Below are positions 23,407-32,791 of a stretch of 64,000 bases of DNA, piece by piece. The translations under genes and the position numbers were made by a program. The DNA is taken from the NCBI GenBank assembly GCA_964408805.1, contig CAYPAV010000018.1:1-64000 (forward strand), read 5' to 3'. The stretch comes from CAYPAV01 sp964408805 (GTDB taxonomy: Bacteria; Pseudomonadota; Alphaproteobacteria; UBA8366). How positions within the stretch are numbered: the first letter of the stretch is position 1; the number at the start of each line of letters is the position of its first letter. The notes under the pieces were generated by a model, which was not told the origin of the DNA, ran no database searches, and saw only the letters and a list, made by a program, of their open reading frames with translations.

Positions 23407-26199
23407 TTATCGTTTGCCGACGATCGTCCGAATATGCGCGCCGACGTCCGAAAACGCGATGTCGATCGTCGGCAAGAGGTCATGTATCGCGGACCAGTCT
23501 TCCGCCTCGGCGGCGCTCCGGAGGTCCTGCAATAAGCCGGTAAGGATCTCCGCGGCCGCCGAGGCGGCGGCACCCTTCGCACTGTGTGCCGCTTCTTGCA
23601 ATGCCACCGCATCCTCGGCCTCGATCAAATCCCGCAATTCCTTCGGCGTTTTCGCGACGGTCTCCCAAAAGAATTCCAACATTTCATTCAAAAACTCGGG
23701 ATCGTCGGTACCGAGGAGCCGGGCCAGCTTCACCGTGTTGACGGGAAGGTCACCGACAGCGTCTTCGTCAACCGGCTCGATTACCGTCGACGGAGGCCGT
23801 TCGTCGGCGGCGCTACGGGCGTCCGGCATCCATTTAGCGATCATCCGGCCAAGCTGCGCCAATTCGACCGGCTTCGCCAAATAATCATCCATGCCGGCTT
23901 CGAGGCAGCGGTCAATCTCGCCCTGCAACGCGTTCGCGGTGATGGCGACGATGGGAACGCGGGCACCCGCCTCTTTCTCCGAAGTACGGATGGCATCGGT
24001 CAGTTCGAATCCGTCCAAATTGGGCATATGGCAATCCGTGAGAACCAAGCCATAGCGTCCGGACCGCCACATAGTTAGGGCCTCTTGCCCGTCCTCAGCA
24101 AGCTCGGCGGCATAGCCCAACCGGTCGAGATGCAACCGCATGACCCGCTGGTTGATGGCGTTGTCCTCGGCAACAAGGATGAGCTGCCCGCGTTCGACGG
24201 CCTCATCGATGGTCGGCGCGCTCCCCTCGGACAGGACGATATGATCGCTGTCGTATTCGACCTCCGGGCTGGCGCGGCCGACGGCCGCCGCGACACCTTC
24301 TATGAAGGCCGCGCGGCGCAGGGGTCTGGATTCGACGAAGACCGTATTTTCAATTTCCCTCAACTCGGCGGTCAATCGGGTCGGCGTCAGGACGACAAAC
24401 CGGATATCGGCCAGGCCTTGGGAACCCTGCACGGAGTTGATTACTTCGATCTGTCTGGCATGCGACCAAGCCGCGCTCAGGACGACGACATCAAAGGACT
24501 CGCCTCGACCCTCGGCCTCGGCGAGGAGACCTTCGATTTTGTCGATATCTCCCGTTGCCGTCACTTCGGCGTTCCAATGCGTCAGATAGTTGGGCATCAA
24601 TCCGCGCATATCCTCGGCCCCAACGGCCAATAATGCGTTGAGCCCGGAGAGGTCGTGACCGTCGCTCTTGACCGTGGATGTGCGATCGAACGGCAGGCCG
24701 ACCGTCACCGTGAAAGCCGACCCTTCGCCGAGAACGCTTTCCACTTCGATGGTCCCGCCCATCATGTCGATCAGCCGGTTGCAGATCGACAACCCAAGAC
24801 CGGTTCCGCCGAATTTCCGCGTCGTGGACTCCTCGGCCTGAGTGAAAGCCTTGAAAAGATCGTTTTGGACCTCCTCCGGAATACCGATGCCGCTGTCGAC
24901 GACTTGAAAGCGCAACGTCGCCATATTCTCGTCGCTGGACGGCATCAGATCGGCCCGCATAAGGACATGCCCTTCCGCGGTGAATTTCACGGCGTTTCCA
25001 CCGAGATTGAACAGGATTTGGCGGAGGCGGACCTGATCTCCCATAACGGCGTCGGGAATTTTCGGATCGACATAGGTTTCGAGACGCAGACCCTTCGTGT
25101 TGGCCGTAGGGGCCAAGGTTTCGCCCACTCCCTCGACGATGTCGCGGATGGAGACCGGAATCGCCTCAATGGCCATCTTGCCGGCCTCGATCTTGGAGAA
25201 ATCCAATATGTCGTTGATCACCGTCAGCAAAAGAAACGCCGAATCACGGACGGTTCCGATCATCTGGTGCTGATCCTCGTCGAGCCTCGTCTGAGCCAAC
25301 AAATCAACCATGCCGATGACACCGTTCATCGGCGTGCGAATTTCGTGGCTCATCGTGGCCAGGAAGGCATCCTTGGCCCGGGTCGCGGCCTCGGCATCAT
25401 CGCGCGCGCGTTCCAATTCCTCGGCCGCCCTTTTCCGTTCGGTGATGTCGTTGAAGATCGCGACAACGCCGCCGTCGTCCGTCCGGGCCCGACGCAGCTC
25501 CAGGACATGCCCACCAGGAAGCATGTCCTCGATCCAGGTAATACTTGGATCATCGTAACCCGCGATCCTTTCGCGAATAAGCTCTTCGGGATCGCCCGGT
25601 CCGTAGTCGCCGCGTTTCGCTCGAATGGCGATGACGTCGCGAATCGGCGCCTCCTTTTGGATAACCCCGTCGGGGATTTCGTAATATCGCTGGAAGAGGT
25701 CGTTGAAGACTTGAAGCTTCAGGTCGCGATCCACCATGAAGATCCCACTCGACATGTTGTCGAGCGCGGCACGGAGCCGCCTGTCGGTTTCCGCCAGCTC
25801 TTGCTCCAGTTGCTTGCGTGCGTCGATGTTTTGCGAAATCACCAACACCGCGTCGTGATCCTGATAGCGGAACATTTTCGCGGAGAGAAGCGCCCAGGTG
25901 GTCCCGCCCGCCGCATTCGAAATCTCTACTTCGTACTCTTCGACACGGTCCTCGCGCTTGAGGCGTTCGACCAGTTCGATCCGCTGCCTCGGGTCCTTGT
26001 ATTCATCAAGAATCGATCTCCCGGTCTCGCTTGAATCATAGCCAAAGGCATCGGTGGCGTGCTGGTTGACGGAGCTCACCTCATCAGTGACAGTCGATTC
26101 GACCGCATGCTGCGCCGGATCGGACTGATCGAGCCCAAACAAAGGGGCATTCTGAACCTCAAGATCCGCGATCCGGGCGGTAATCTTCTTAAAGGTCAC
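23407..26199 (-). CDS. Hybrid sensor histidine kinase/response regulator with Hpt, 5'-truncated
   Basis: Up to 930 aa. Order: PAS half-domain from about residue 44 (VNQHATDAFGYDSSETGRSIL), second PAS about 140-265, HisKA with His285 (TMSHEIRTPMNG), HATPase with FGGTGLGLSIC, a receiver-like domain lacking the Asp (VVVLSAAW), a true receiver with Asp722 (LTDCHMP), and Hpt with His872 (AHSAKGA). The first 40 codons (GTG at 26199) are antisense to genuine coding of the neighbouring kinase, so real coding begins near 26080. No N-terminal sensor or membrane span remains and there is no intergenic space for a promoter. The gene looks like a fragment fused head to head with the next one. Confidence 0.82.
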   Translation of the reverse strand: MTFKKITARIADLEVQNAPLFGLDQSDPAQHAVESTVTDEVSSVNQHATDAFGYDSSETGRSILDEYKDPRQRIELVERLKREDRVEEYEVEISNAAGGTTWALLSAKMFRYQDHDAVLVISQNIDARKQLEQELAETDRRLRAALDNMSSGIFMVDRDLKLQVFNDLFQRYYEIPDGVIQKEAPIRDVIAIRAKRGDYGPGDPEELIRERIAGYDDPSITWIEDMLPGGHVLELRRARTDDGGVVAIFNDITERKRAAEELERARDDAEAATRAKDAFLATMSHEIRTPMNGVIGMVDLLAQTRLDEDQHQMIGTVRDSAFLLLTVINDILDFSKIEAGKMAIEAIPVSIRDIVEGVGETLAPTANTKGLRLETYVDPKIPDAVMGDQVRLRQILFNLGGNAVKFTAEGHVLMRADLMPSSDENMATLRFQVVDSGIGIPEEVQNDLFKAFTQAEESTTRKFGGTGLGLSICNRLIDMMGGTIEVESVLGEGSAFTVTVGLPFDRTSTVKSDGHDLSGLNALLAVGAEDMRGLMPNYLTHWNAEVTATGDIDKIEGLLAEAEGRGESFDVVVLSAAWSHARQIEVINSVQGSQGLADIRFVVLTPTRLTAELREIENTVFVESRPLRRAAFIEGVAAAVGRASPEVEYDSDHIVLSEGSAPTIDEAVERGQLILVAEDNAINQRVMRLHLDRLGYAAELAEDGQEALTMWRSGRYGLVLTDCHMPNLDGFELTDAIRTSEKEAGARVPIVAITANALQGEIDRCLEAGMDDYLAKPVELAQLGRMIAKWMPDARSAADERPPSTVIEPVDEDAVGDLPVNTVKLARLLGTDDPEFLNEMLEFFWETVAKTPKELRDLIEAEDAVALQEAAHSAKGAAASAAAEILTGLLQDLRSAAEAEDWSAIHDLLPTIDIAFSDVGAHIRTIVGKR
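26059..26199. other. Head-to-head breakpoint between two truncated hybrid kinases
   Basis: The minus-strand PAS sequence is recognisable up to about 26080, and the plus-strand sensor sequence is recognisable from about 26077. The two coding homologies meet with no spacer, and each gene lacks the part that should lie beyond this point. This is the geometry left by an inversion with endpoints inside two genes of the same original direction, or by a chimeric assembly join. Confidence 0.65.
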
Positions 26200-28932
26200 G
26201 CTATTTCATCCGATCCGACGTCGCTTCCTTATACCCGCATGGCGGCGGCGGCCTTGGAAGGTGAAAGTGGCCTGGATGTGCAGGGCTATCGGGACTACCG
26301 GGGCGTGCAGGTTTTAGGCGCATGGCTCTGGGACGACCGCCTGAAGATCGGCCTTGCAACGGAGATCGATGTCGTCGAGGCAATGAGTTCCTACGCCAAC
26401 TCGCGGACGACCATCGCGTTTCTGCTGGGCGGCGCAATTCTTTTGGGGCTTGGTTTGACGGGGCTGTCGCTGTGGATGGGGCAGAGCGCCACCGCTGCCC
26501 TGACGAAAGCACGCGACAATCTGGAATTTCGGGTCGTCGAGAGGACCCATGAACTCCAAAACAGCGAGACCCGCATCCGCACGATCATCGAAAATGCGAC
26601 CGACGGCGTCATCGTGATCGGTTCGAACGGGATTGTCCAAAGCTTCAGCCCCGCCGCCGAGGAAATATTCCACTATTCGGCCGCCGAGGTGATCGGTCAA
26701 AACGTCAAGATGCTGATGCCGGACCCCATGTCCAGCGAACACGATGGGTATATGAAGCGCTACCTCGAAGGTGGCGACGCTGGGGTCGTTGGAACCACCC
26801 GCGAGGTCACGGGCCGTCGCAAGGATGGAACGACTTTTCCTTTGGATATCTCGGTCGGGGAAGCGGACCTGGATGACGAGCGGATTTTTGCGGGCATGGT
26901 TCGGGATATAACGGAGCGAAAACGGGCCGAGGTCGAGCTCGTTGCGGCCCACGACGAGGCGCAAGCTGCGACCGAGGCCAAGGGCGCCTTCCTGGCGACC
27001 ATGAGTCATGAAATCCGCACGCCGATGACCGGCGTCATCGGTATGGTCGATATGCTGGTGCACACGAAACTCGACGACGACCAGCGACAGATGACTCGCA
27101 CCGTCCGGGATTCCGCTTACGCGCTCTTGACGATCATCAACGACATTCTGGATTTCTCGAAAATCGAGGCCGGAAAACTCGAACTGGAGGCCATCCCGTT
27201 TTCGATCCGTGACGCCATCGAAGGAGTGTCCGAAACCCTTGGGCCAAACGCGGCCAACAAGGGAATTCGTATCAACATCCACGTTGATCCGGATATTCCC
27301 AACGCCGTCTTGGGCGACCAAGTGCGAATTCGCCAAATCCTGTTCAACATCGGCGGAAATGCGGTCAAGTTCACAGAGGAGGGCCGGGTTTCAATTCGCG
27401 CCCGCCTGGTACCGGACGAGGATGAGAAAAGGGTGACGGTGCGTTTCGAGATCATCGATTCCGGTATTGGTATCTCGAAGGAGGCGCAGGCCGATCTGTT
27501 CACCGAGTTTTCACAAGCCGAAAGTTCCACGACGCGCCGTTTCGGGGGCACGGGACTTGGACTATCCATCTGTCTGCGGCTGACGGAAATGATGGACGGA
27601 AAGATCGAGGTGGAGAGTGAGCTTGGTGAAGGGTCGACCTTTATCGTCGCGCTGTCCTTCCCCATCGCAGAGGATCACACGATAAAGAGCGATGGCCAGG
27701 ATTTGGCCGGCCTGAACGTCTTGTTCGTCGGTGACGATGCCGAACAGCGTGAACTGGATGCCGAATACCTGCGCCATTGCGGGGCCGACGTCACCACCGT
27801 TGGAGAGATTGACGAAACGAAGACCATGGCGCTTGCCGCAGTCAGTCTGCGGAAACCCTTCGACAGCGTCGTTCTCGGTTCCGCATGGCCGCTGGAATCT
27901 CGGGCGGCGCATATCCAAGCGATGCAGAATGAAGCCGACCTCGCCAGTACCCGATTCGTCCTGATGACGGAGACGCGGACCAAGACGGATCGCGTGGAAA
28001 TCGCCAATACCGTTTATGTCGAATCCGACCCGTTGCGACGTGCGCCCTTCATCCATGCCGTGGCCGTTTCGGCCGGACGGGCGAGCCCCGATATTTCGTA
28101 CGATGAAAATGAGATCGTCGTCGAAGCGGCCAAGGCACCCACCATCGAAGAAGCCGAAGCGGCGGGGACCTTGATCCTTGTCGCCGAGGACAATCTCACG
28201 AACCAAAACGTCATTCGCCGACAGCTTAACCTGCTTGGATACGCCACGGATATGACCAGCGACGGCAAACAGGCTTTAGAAGCATTAGAGTCCAAACGCT
28301 ACGCGGTTCTGCTCACTGATTGTCATATGCCGGAAATGGACGGCTTCGAGCTGGCGCGGACGATACGAAATTCCGAGCGCGACAGCGATCGCCACCTGCC
28401 GATCATCGCCATTACCGCCAGCGTGTTGGCGGCGGAGATCGACCGGTGCTTCGAAGCGGGAATGGATGACAGCCTACCCAAGCCGCTCGAAATGCCGAAA
28501 CTCAAAGCGGCATTAAATAAATGGATGCCGGTCTCGCCCGCCAAGGATGTAGATGCTGCACCGCTCGCGGTAGCCGCGGCACCACAATTTGCCGAAGGCG
28601 ACACCGCGACGGTTGACCCCTCGGCCCTTCAATCCATCTTCGGCGATGATCCCGATACGATCCGCGAAATTATGCGAGAATTCATCGAACCTTCGCGGAA
28701 TATCGTCGAGGAAATCGAATCCGCGTTAGCCGGCCGCGCGGCTGCGGATATCGGTGCCGGAGCGCACAAGCTTAAATCCGCGGCCCGCTCGATCGGCGCC
28801 AATGAGCTGGCGGATCTATGCCAGGATCTGGAAACTGCCGGCAAGACGGAGGATTGGGAAGCGATCGACATTTCCGCTCCACGCCTCCCCGACATTATGC
28901 AGGAAGTCGTCAAATACATAGAGGCGCTGTGA
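26059..28932 (+). CDS. Hybrid sensor histidine kinase/response regulator with Hpt, 5'-truncated Cache-like sensor
   Basis: Up to 957 aa from GTG 26059. Residues 1-115 are the end of an extracytoplasmic Cache-like sensor (SDSRFDRMLRRIGLI, NLKIRDPGGNL, GYRDYRGVQVLGAWLW); its first half and first membrane span are absent. A single span lies at about 116-139, then a coiled coil, PAS (about 174-290), HisKA His317 (TMSHEIRTPMTG), HATPase, a receiver-like domain without Asp, a receiver with Asp754 (LTDCHMP) and Hpt His903 (AHKLKSA). It has the same layout as the opposite kinase, so they are paralogues. The sensor family assignment is from recall of the DYRGVPVVGAW pattern. Confidence 0.82.
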   Translation: MLVDGAHLISDSRFDRMLRRIGLIEPKQRGILNLKIRDPGGNLLKGHAISSDPTSLPYTRMAAAALEGESGLDVQGYRDYRGVQVLGAWLWDDRLKIGLATEIDVVEAMSSYANSRTTIAFLLGGAILLGLGLTGLSLWMGQSATAALTKARDNLEFRVVERTHELQNSETRIRTIIENATDGVIVIGSNGIVQSFSPAAEEIFHYSAAEVIGQNVKMLMPDPMSSEHDGYMKRYLEGGDAGVVGTTREVTGRRKDGTTFPLDISVGEADLDDERIFAGMVRDITERKRAEVELVAAHDEAQAATEAKGAFLATMSHEIRTPMTGVIGMVDMLVHTKLDDDQRQMTRTVRDSAYALLTIINDILDFSKIEAGKLELEAIPFSIRDAIEGVSETLGPNAANKGIRINIHVDPDIPNAVLGDQVRIRQILFNIGGNAVKFTEEGRVSIRARLVPDEDEKRVTVRFEIIDSGIGISKEAQADLFTEFSQAESSTTRRFGGTGLGLSICLRLTEMMDGKIEVESELGEGSTFIVALSFPIAEDHTIKSDGQDLAGLNVLFVGDDAEQRELDAEYLRHCGADVTTVGEIDETKTMALAAVSLRKPFDSVVLGSAWPLESRAAHIQAMQNEADLASTRFVLMTETRTKTDRVEIANTVYVESDPLRRAPFIHAVAVSAGRASPDISYDENEIVVEAAKAPTIEEAEAAGTLILVAEDNLTNQNVIRRQLNLLGYATDMTSDGKQALEALESKRYAVLLTDCHMPEMDGFELARTIRNSERDSDRHLPIIAITASVLAAEIDRCFEAGMDDSLPKPLEMPKLKAALNKWMPVSPAKDVDAAPLAVAAAPQFAEGDTATVDPSALQSIFGDDPDTIREIMREFIEPSRNIVEEIESALAGRAAADIGAGAHKLKSAARSIGANELADLCQDLETAGKTEDWEAIDISAPRLPDIMQEVVKYIEAL

Positions 28933-28938
28933 TTTTTG

Positions 28939-29739
28939 CTACGCCTCGATCGTGACCTCGACGTCGCCTATGCCGTCGATTGCGTAGACGACTTGATCGC
29001 CGGGCTCGGGATGGCGGGTGGCAAAGGTGGAGCCGGTGATGATGGTCATGCCGGGCGTCATCGGCCAGCCGCGCTCGGTGGCGAGATTGGCCAGCCAGGC
29101 GAGCGATTCCATCGGGTTGCCCATCGCCGCCCCGGTAACCCCTTCCTCCGCAACCTCGCCGTTCCAGATCATCCTGACGGGAGTCGTGACGAGATCGAGG
29201 CCTTGCCAGTCCGCGACGGGCGGGCCGACCACCACGCCCCCGCACCAGACGTTGTCGCTGATCATCGACATGGCGTCGAGCGTGGCATAGTCGGCGCGCC
29301 GATCGTCAATCAGTTCGAAGGCGGGCAGGCAGACATCGACATAATCGCGCGCGGTCTCGGCCGTATAGGGGGCCGCGCCCGCGGTCATTTCCCGCCCCAG
29401 TCGGACCGCGAGCTCGAATTCGAGCGCCAGGCGCCCGTACCCGCCGAGCGAGAGGCGCGCCGGCGAAGGGTGGATGGTTTCGGCGAAGACGAAGCCGCCG
29501 CACGGCTTATCGACCCCGCAAAGCTCCTGGATCGGTTTCGAGGTGAGCGCGATCTTATAGCCGCCGACGGGCCCGCGGCCGCCTTCGATCCAGAGATCGC
29601 GCAACGCCTCCGCCGCGAGATAGGCATCGTCCATCGTCTCCGGCATCAAATCGGGCGGTAAGGGTGTAAAGGCAACGCGATCGCGATGCTCGGCGAATTG
29701 CCGCGCCGCGATTTTTTCGATCTTCGCTTGATCGGCCAT
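28939..29739 (-). CDS. 2-keto-4-pentenoate hydratase/fumarylacetoacetate hydrolase family protein
   Basis: 266 aa from ATG 29739, chosen because GGAG at the end of the upstream amidase gene is 8 bases away; GTG at 29748 is possible. Features of the MhpD/2-oxopent-4-enoate hydratase family: GGYKIALTSKPIQELCG, LEFELAVRLG (metal-binding Glu), VCLPAFELIDDRR (Glu, Asp) and GMTIITGSTFAT. It would add water to a 2-keto-enoate or act on a related 2-oxo acid. As last gene of the amidase operon, it suggests that the amide substrate yields an unsaturated or 2-oxo acid. Confidence 0.85.
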   Translation of the reverse strand: MADQAKIEKIAARQFAEHRDRVAFTPLPPDLMPETMDDAYLAAEALRDLWIEGGRGPVGGYKIALTSKPIQELCGVDKPCGGFVFAETIHPSPARLSLGGYGRLALEFELAVRLGREMTAGAAPYTAETARDYVDVCLPAFELIDDRRADYATLDAMSMISDNVWCGGVVVGPPVADWQGLDLVTTPVRMIWNGEVAEEGVTGAAMGNPMESLAWLANLATERGWPMTPGMTIITGSTFATRHPEPGDQVVYAIDGIGDVEVTIEA

Positions 29740-29744
29740 GTCGA

Positions 29745-31163
29745 TCACTCCAACTCGGGCGCCTTGTCGGTACAGCCGGTCTCCTGTTCATAGGCCCGTG
29801 CCACACGGAACAAGGTCTTTTCGTCGAAAGCACGCCCAACGAGCTGAAACCCGGTCGGCAGCCCGTTGGAGGTAAAGCCCGACGGCACGCCAAGCGCCGG
29901 CAGTCCGAGAAAATTGAACGGCCGGGTACAACGGCCGAAGCGCGCGATGAAATCGAGAAAGCCCTGATTGGCGCTGACATCGGATTCGGCGATCGTCGGC
30001 ACCGCCATCCCGACCGAAGGCGCATGCAGCACGTCGGCGACGTCGAACACGCTCTCGACGAATTTCGCCAGCAGGGCGCCCCGCAAGTTTCGCGCCTCGA
30101 TATAGCGGGTCGCCGGATAGTAGAGGCCCTGCATCAAGCGGTTCCGTGTTTGGACGCCATAGTCCTCAAACCGCTCGCGCAGCCAATTGCCGTGGAAGGT
30201 CGCTGCCTCGACGCGCGACAGCACCTCGCCGAGGGCGAACCCGCTTTCGATCTCGGGCACCTCGACCTCGACGATCTCGGCTCCGAGCGCCTGGTATACC
30301 GCGAGGCTCGCTTCCATGCTGGCCCGCACGTCGTCGTCGATTTCGTCGTAGAAGTGATTGGTCGGGACACCGATGCGGAGCCCCTTCACGCCGTCCTCGA
30401 TCCCATCGAGATAGTCGAGGACCGGCTCCAGGCCGGTCGTGGGATCGTTCGGATCATGCCCGGCGATCGCCTGGGTGACGATTGCGCAATCCTCGACCGT
30501 CCGGCACAGCGGGCCGACGTGATCGAGACTGAAGGAAAGCGGCATGGCGCCATAGCGGCTGACCCGTCCATAGGTCGCCTTCATGCCGACGAGGCCGCAG
30601 CAATAGGCCGGAATACGGATCGAGCCGCCGGTATCGGAGCCGAGCGCCCCATAGACCAGTCGTCCCGCCACGGCGGACCCCGACCCGCTCGACGATCCCC
30701 CGGTGATATGATCCGTGTTCCACGGGTTCCGCGGCGTGCCGACGACCTCGTTATGTCCGGTCGGCCCGGTCGCGAACTCGACCATGTTCAGTCGCGCGAT
30801 ATCGAGGGCGCCGGCCGCATCCAAGCGTTCAAGCGCTGTTGAGGTAACCTCGGGTACGAAATCCGCGCGAATTCGAGAGCCGCAGCCGCTGACCCGTCCG
30901 GCCCGGTAGTACATGTCCTTGTGGGCCAGTGGCACCCCGTGGAGCGGCCCGGTCGGGCCATTCTTCGCCAAGGCGTCGTCGGCGCGGCGCGCCTGTGCCA
31001 AGGCGTCGTCCGGATCGACCGCGGCGATGCAGTTCAACTTGTCGCCGTACCGGTCGATCCGCGCCAGGCTGGCCTCGGTGACCTCGACGGCGGAGAGCTC
31101 CTTCGCGGCGATTCGGCGCGCGGTCTCGGCAAGGCTCAGTTGCGCGATGTCGTCCCCGCTCAT
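29745..31163 (-). CDS. Amidase-signature enzyme, cassette copy 2
   Basis: 472 aa. Triad: Lys about 82 (LAHKDMYYRAGR), cis-Ser about 157 (TGGSSSGSG) and Ser about 181 (GSDTGGSIR). Very similar along its length to the amidase at 31370-32791 (shared TSTALERLDAAGALDIARLN, HNEVVGTPRNPWN). Its ATG overlaps the stop of the small protein gene before it (ATGA), so translation is coupled. The 3' end leads into the hydratase. The pairing with a small acidic protein recalls GatA-GatC and AtzE-AtzG, which suggests a complex of large and small subunits. Confidence 0.9.
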   Translation of the reverse strand: MSGDDIAQLSLAETARRIAAKELSAVEVTEASLARIDRYGDKLNCIAAVDPDDALAQARRADDALAKNGPTGPLHGVPLAHKDMYYRAGRVSGCGSRIRADFVPEVTSTALERLDAAGALDIARLNMVEFATGPTGHNEVVGTPRNPWNTDHITGGSSSGSGSAVAGRLVYGALGSDTGGSIRIPAYCCGLVGMKATYGRVSRYGAMPLSFSLDHVGPLCRTVEDCAIVTQAIAGHDPNDPTTGLEPVLDYLDGIEDGVKGLRIGVPTNHFYDEIDDDVRASMEASLAVYQALGAEIVEVEVPEIESGFALGEVLSRVEAATFHGNWLRERFEDYGVQTRNRLMQGLYYPATRYIEARNLRGALLAKFVESVFDVADVLHAPSVGMAVPTIAESDVSANQGFLDFIARFGRCTRPFNFLGLPALGVPSGFTSNGLPTGFQLVGRAFDEKTLFRVARAYEQETGCTDKAPELE

Positions 31164-31366
31164 TTCGGATTCTCCTTCGCCACACCCTCCAGCAGTGCTT
31201 CGAAATTCGACGGCTCCGCCTCGAATGGGAGATCCGCCGCCGCGGCCCGCACCTGGCCCTCATGCATGCGAACCCGGCGGAGGACGGTTTCCTCCGCGCC
31301 GGCGTCGGGCCGCAAATGTTGAAACCGTTTTAGCCAGTCGCCGAGCGACGCGTCTTCATCACTCAT
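31160..31366 (-). CDS. Small protein paired with amidase, cassette copy 2 (GatC/AtzG-like by context)
   Basis: 68 aa, acidic, mostly helical in appearance, with the motif LPFEAEPSNFEALLEGVA near the C terminus. The same LPFEAEP plus aromatic plus LLE pattern occurs in the 72-aa protein at 32788-33006, so the two are paralogues. Each is translationally coupled (ATGA) to the amidase that follows. By size, position and an E-P motif it resembles the small subunits GatC and AtzG of amidase complexes, but the sequence match is weak. A role in assembly or substrate access of the amidase is inferred. Confidence 0.7.
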   Translation of the reverse strand: MSDEDASLGDWLKRFQHLRPDAGAEETVLRRVRMHEGQVRAAAADLPFEAEPSNFEALLEGVAKENPK

Positions 31367-31369
31367 CGT

Positions 31370-32791
31370 TCAGCCCTCCAAATCCGGCGCCTTTTCGGGC
31401 CAGCCGGTCTCGCGTTCATAAGCCCGCCCGGCGCGGAACAGCGTCTTCTCGTCGAATGGCCGCCCGACGAGCTGGAACCCGCAGGGTAGACCGTTCTCGG
31501 TGAACCCGCAGGGCACCGAAAGGCCCGGCAATCCGAGATAATTGATCGGCCGCGTCGCATGGGTCATCGAGCGGAGCTTGTCCATGAAACCGGGTGCGGC
31601 GCCGACATCGGTCTCGTCGATCCGGGGGATCGGAAAGGGGATGACCGGCGCGTGCAGCATATCGGCCTTCTCGAAGACGGCCTCCGAGAATTCGGCCAGG
31701 ACCTTCTCCCGTAGGTTCAGCGCCTCCAGGTAGCGCGAGCCCGAATAGTAGAGCCCCGGCAGAAGACGGCTATATGTTTGGGCACCATAATCCGCCGAAC
31801 GTTCGTGCAGCCATTTACTGTGATATGTCGCCGCCTCGACCGAGATCAGGACGTTGACCATCTTGTTCGCGAGATCGAGGCCGGGAAGCTCGACCGGCAC
31901 GATTTCGGCGCCCAGCTCGCGGTAGACGGCAACGCTGTCGTCGATCAGGGTACGGACTTCGTCCTTCAGAACGTCATAGAAAAAATTCTCAGGCACCGCG
32001 ATCCGCAGGCCCTTCACACCGTCCTCAAGACCATCAAGGTAGTCCGGAACCGGGCGGCGGCTCGTCGTCGGGTCCTTCGGGTCGTGGCCGGCGATGACGC
32101 CGAACACCATGGCGCAATCCTCGACCGTCCGGCATAGGGGACCGACATGATCGAGGCTAAAGGAGAGTGGCATCGCGCCATAACGGCTGACCCGCCCATA
32201 CGTTCCCTTCATGCCGACGAGACCGCAGCAATGGGACGGCAGACGGATCGACCCGCCGGTGTCGGAGCCGAGCGCGCCATATACCAATCGCCCCGCGACC
32301 GATGCCCCTGACCCGCTCGACGAGCCACCGGTGAAGTGATCCCGATTCCAAGGGTTGCGGGGGGTGCCGACGACCTCGTTATGGCCGGTCGGTCCGAAAG
32401 CGAATTCGACCATGTTCAAGCGCGCGATATCGAGGGCGCCCGCCGCATCCAGCCGCTCCAGCGCCGTCGAGGTCACGTCCGGCACGAAATCGGCGCGGAT
32501 ATTGGACCCGCAAGCGCTCGTCCGACCGGCGCGGTAATACATGTCCTTGTGGGCCAGCGGCACGCCATGAAGGGGCCCAGCAGCACCGTTGCTTGCCAAC
32601 GCCTCATCCGCGCGGGTCGCCTGGGCGAGGGCGTTTTCCCGATCCAGCCCGGCGATCGAATGAAGCTTCTCGCCGTACCGATCGATCCGATCAAGCGCCG
32701 CCTCCGTCACCTCCCGCGAGGAAAGGTCGCGAACCCTAATTTTTCTGGCCACATCGCCCAACGTCAAATGCGCAATTTCGTCGGCGCTCAT
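31370..32791 (-). CDS. Amidase-signature enzyme, cassette copy 1
   Basis: 473 aa with the same triad positions as copy 2: Lys about 82 (LAHKDMYYRAGR), Ser about 157 (TGGSSSGSG), Ser about 181 (GSDTGGSIR). The start ATG overlaps the TGA of the preceding small gene. Its stop is 3 bp before the next small gene, so five genes from 33006 to 28939 form one tightly packed operon. The C-terminal halves of the two amidases differ more than the N-terminal halves, which suggests divergence of substrate pockets after duplication. Confidence 0.9.
   Translation of the reverse strand: MSADEIAHLTLGDVARKIRVRDLSSREVTEAALDRIDRYGEKLHSIAGLDRENALAQATRADEALASNGAAGPLHGVPLAHKDMYYRAGRTSACGSNIRADFVPDVTSTALERLDAAGALDIARLNMVEFAFGPTGHNEVVGTPRNPWNRDHFTGGSSSGSGASVAGRLVYGALGSDTGGSIRLPSHCCGLVGMKGTYGRVSRYGAMPLSFSLDHVGPLCRTVEDCAMVFGVIAGHDPKDPTTSRRPVPDYLDGLEDGVKGLRIAVPENFFYDVLKDEVRTLIDDSVAVYRELGAEIVPVELPGLDLANKMVNVLISVEAATYHSKWLHERSADYGAQTYSRLLPGLYYSGSRYLEALNLREKVLAEFSEAVFEKADMLHAPVIPFPIPRIDETDVGAAPGFMDKLRSMTHATRPINYLGLPGLSVPCGFTENGLPCGFQLVGRPFDEKTLFRAGRAYERETGWPEKAPDLEG

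Noticed and set aside
24655..26034. 459-codon plus-strand open frame in the same frame as the plus-strand hybrid kinase
   Set aside because: It is antisense to the PAS, HisKA and HATPase regions of the minus kinase. It does not supply the missing sensor part of the plus kinase.
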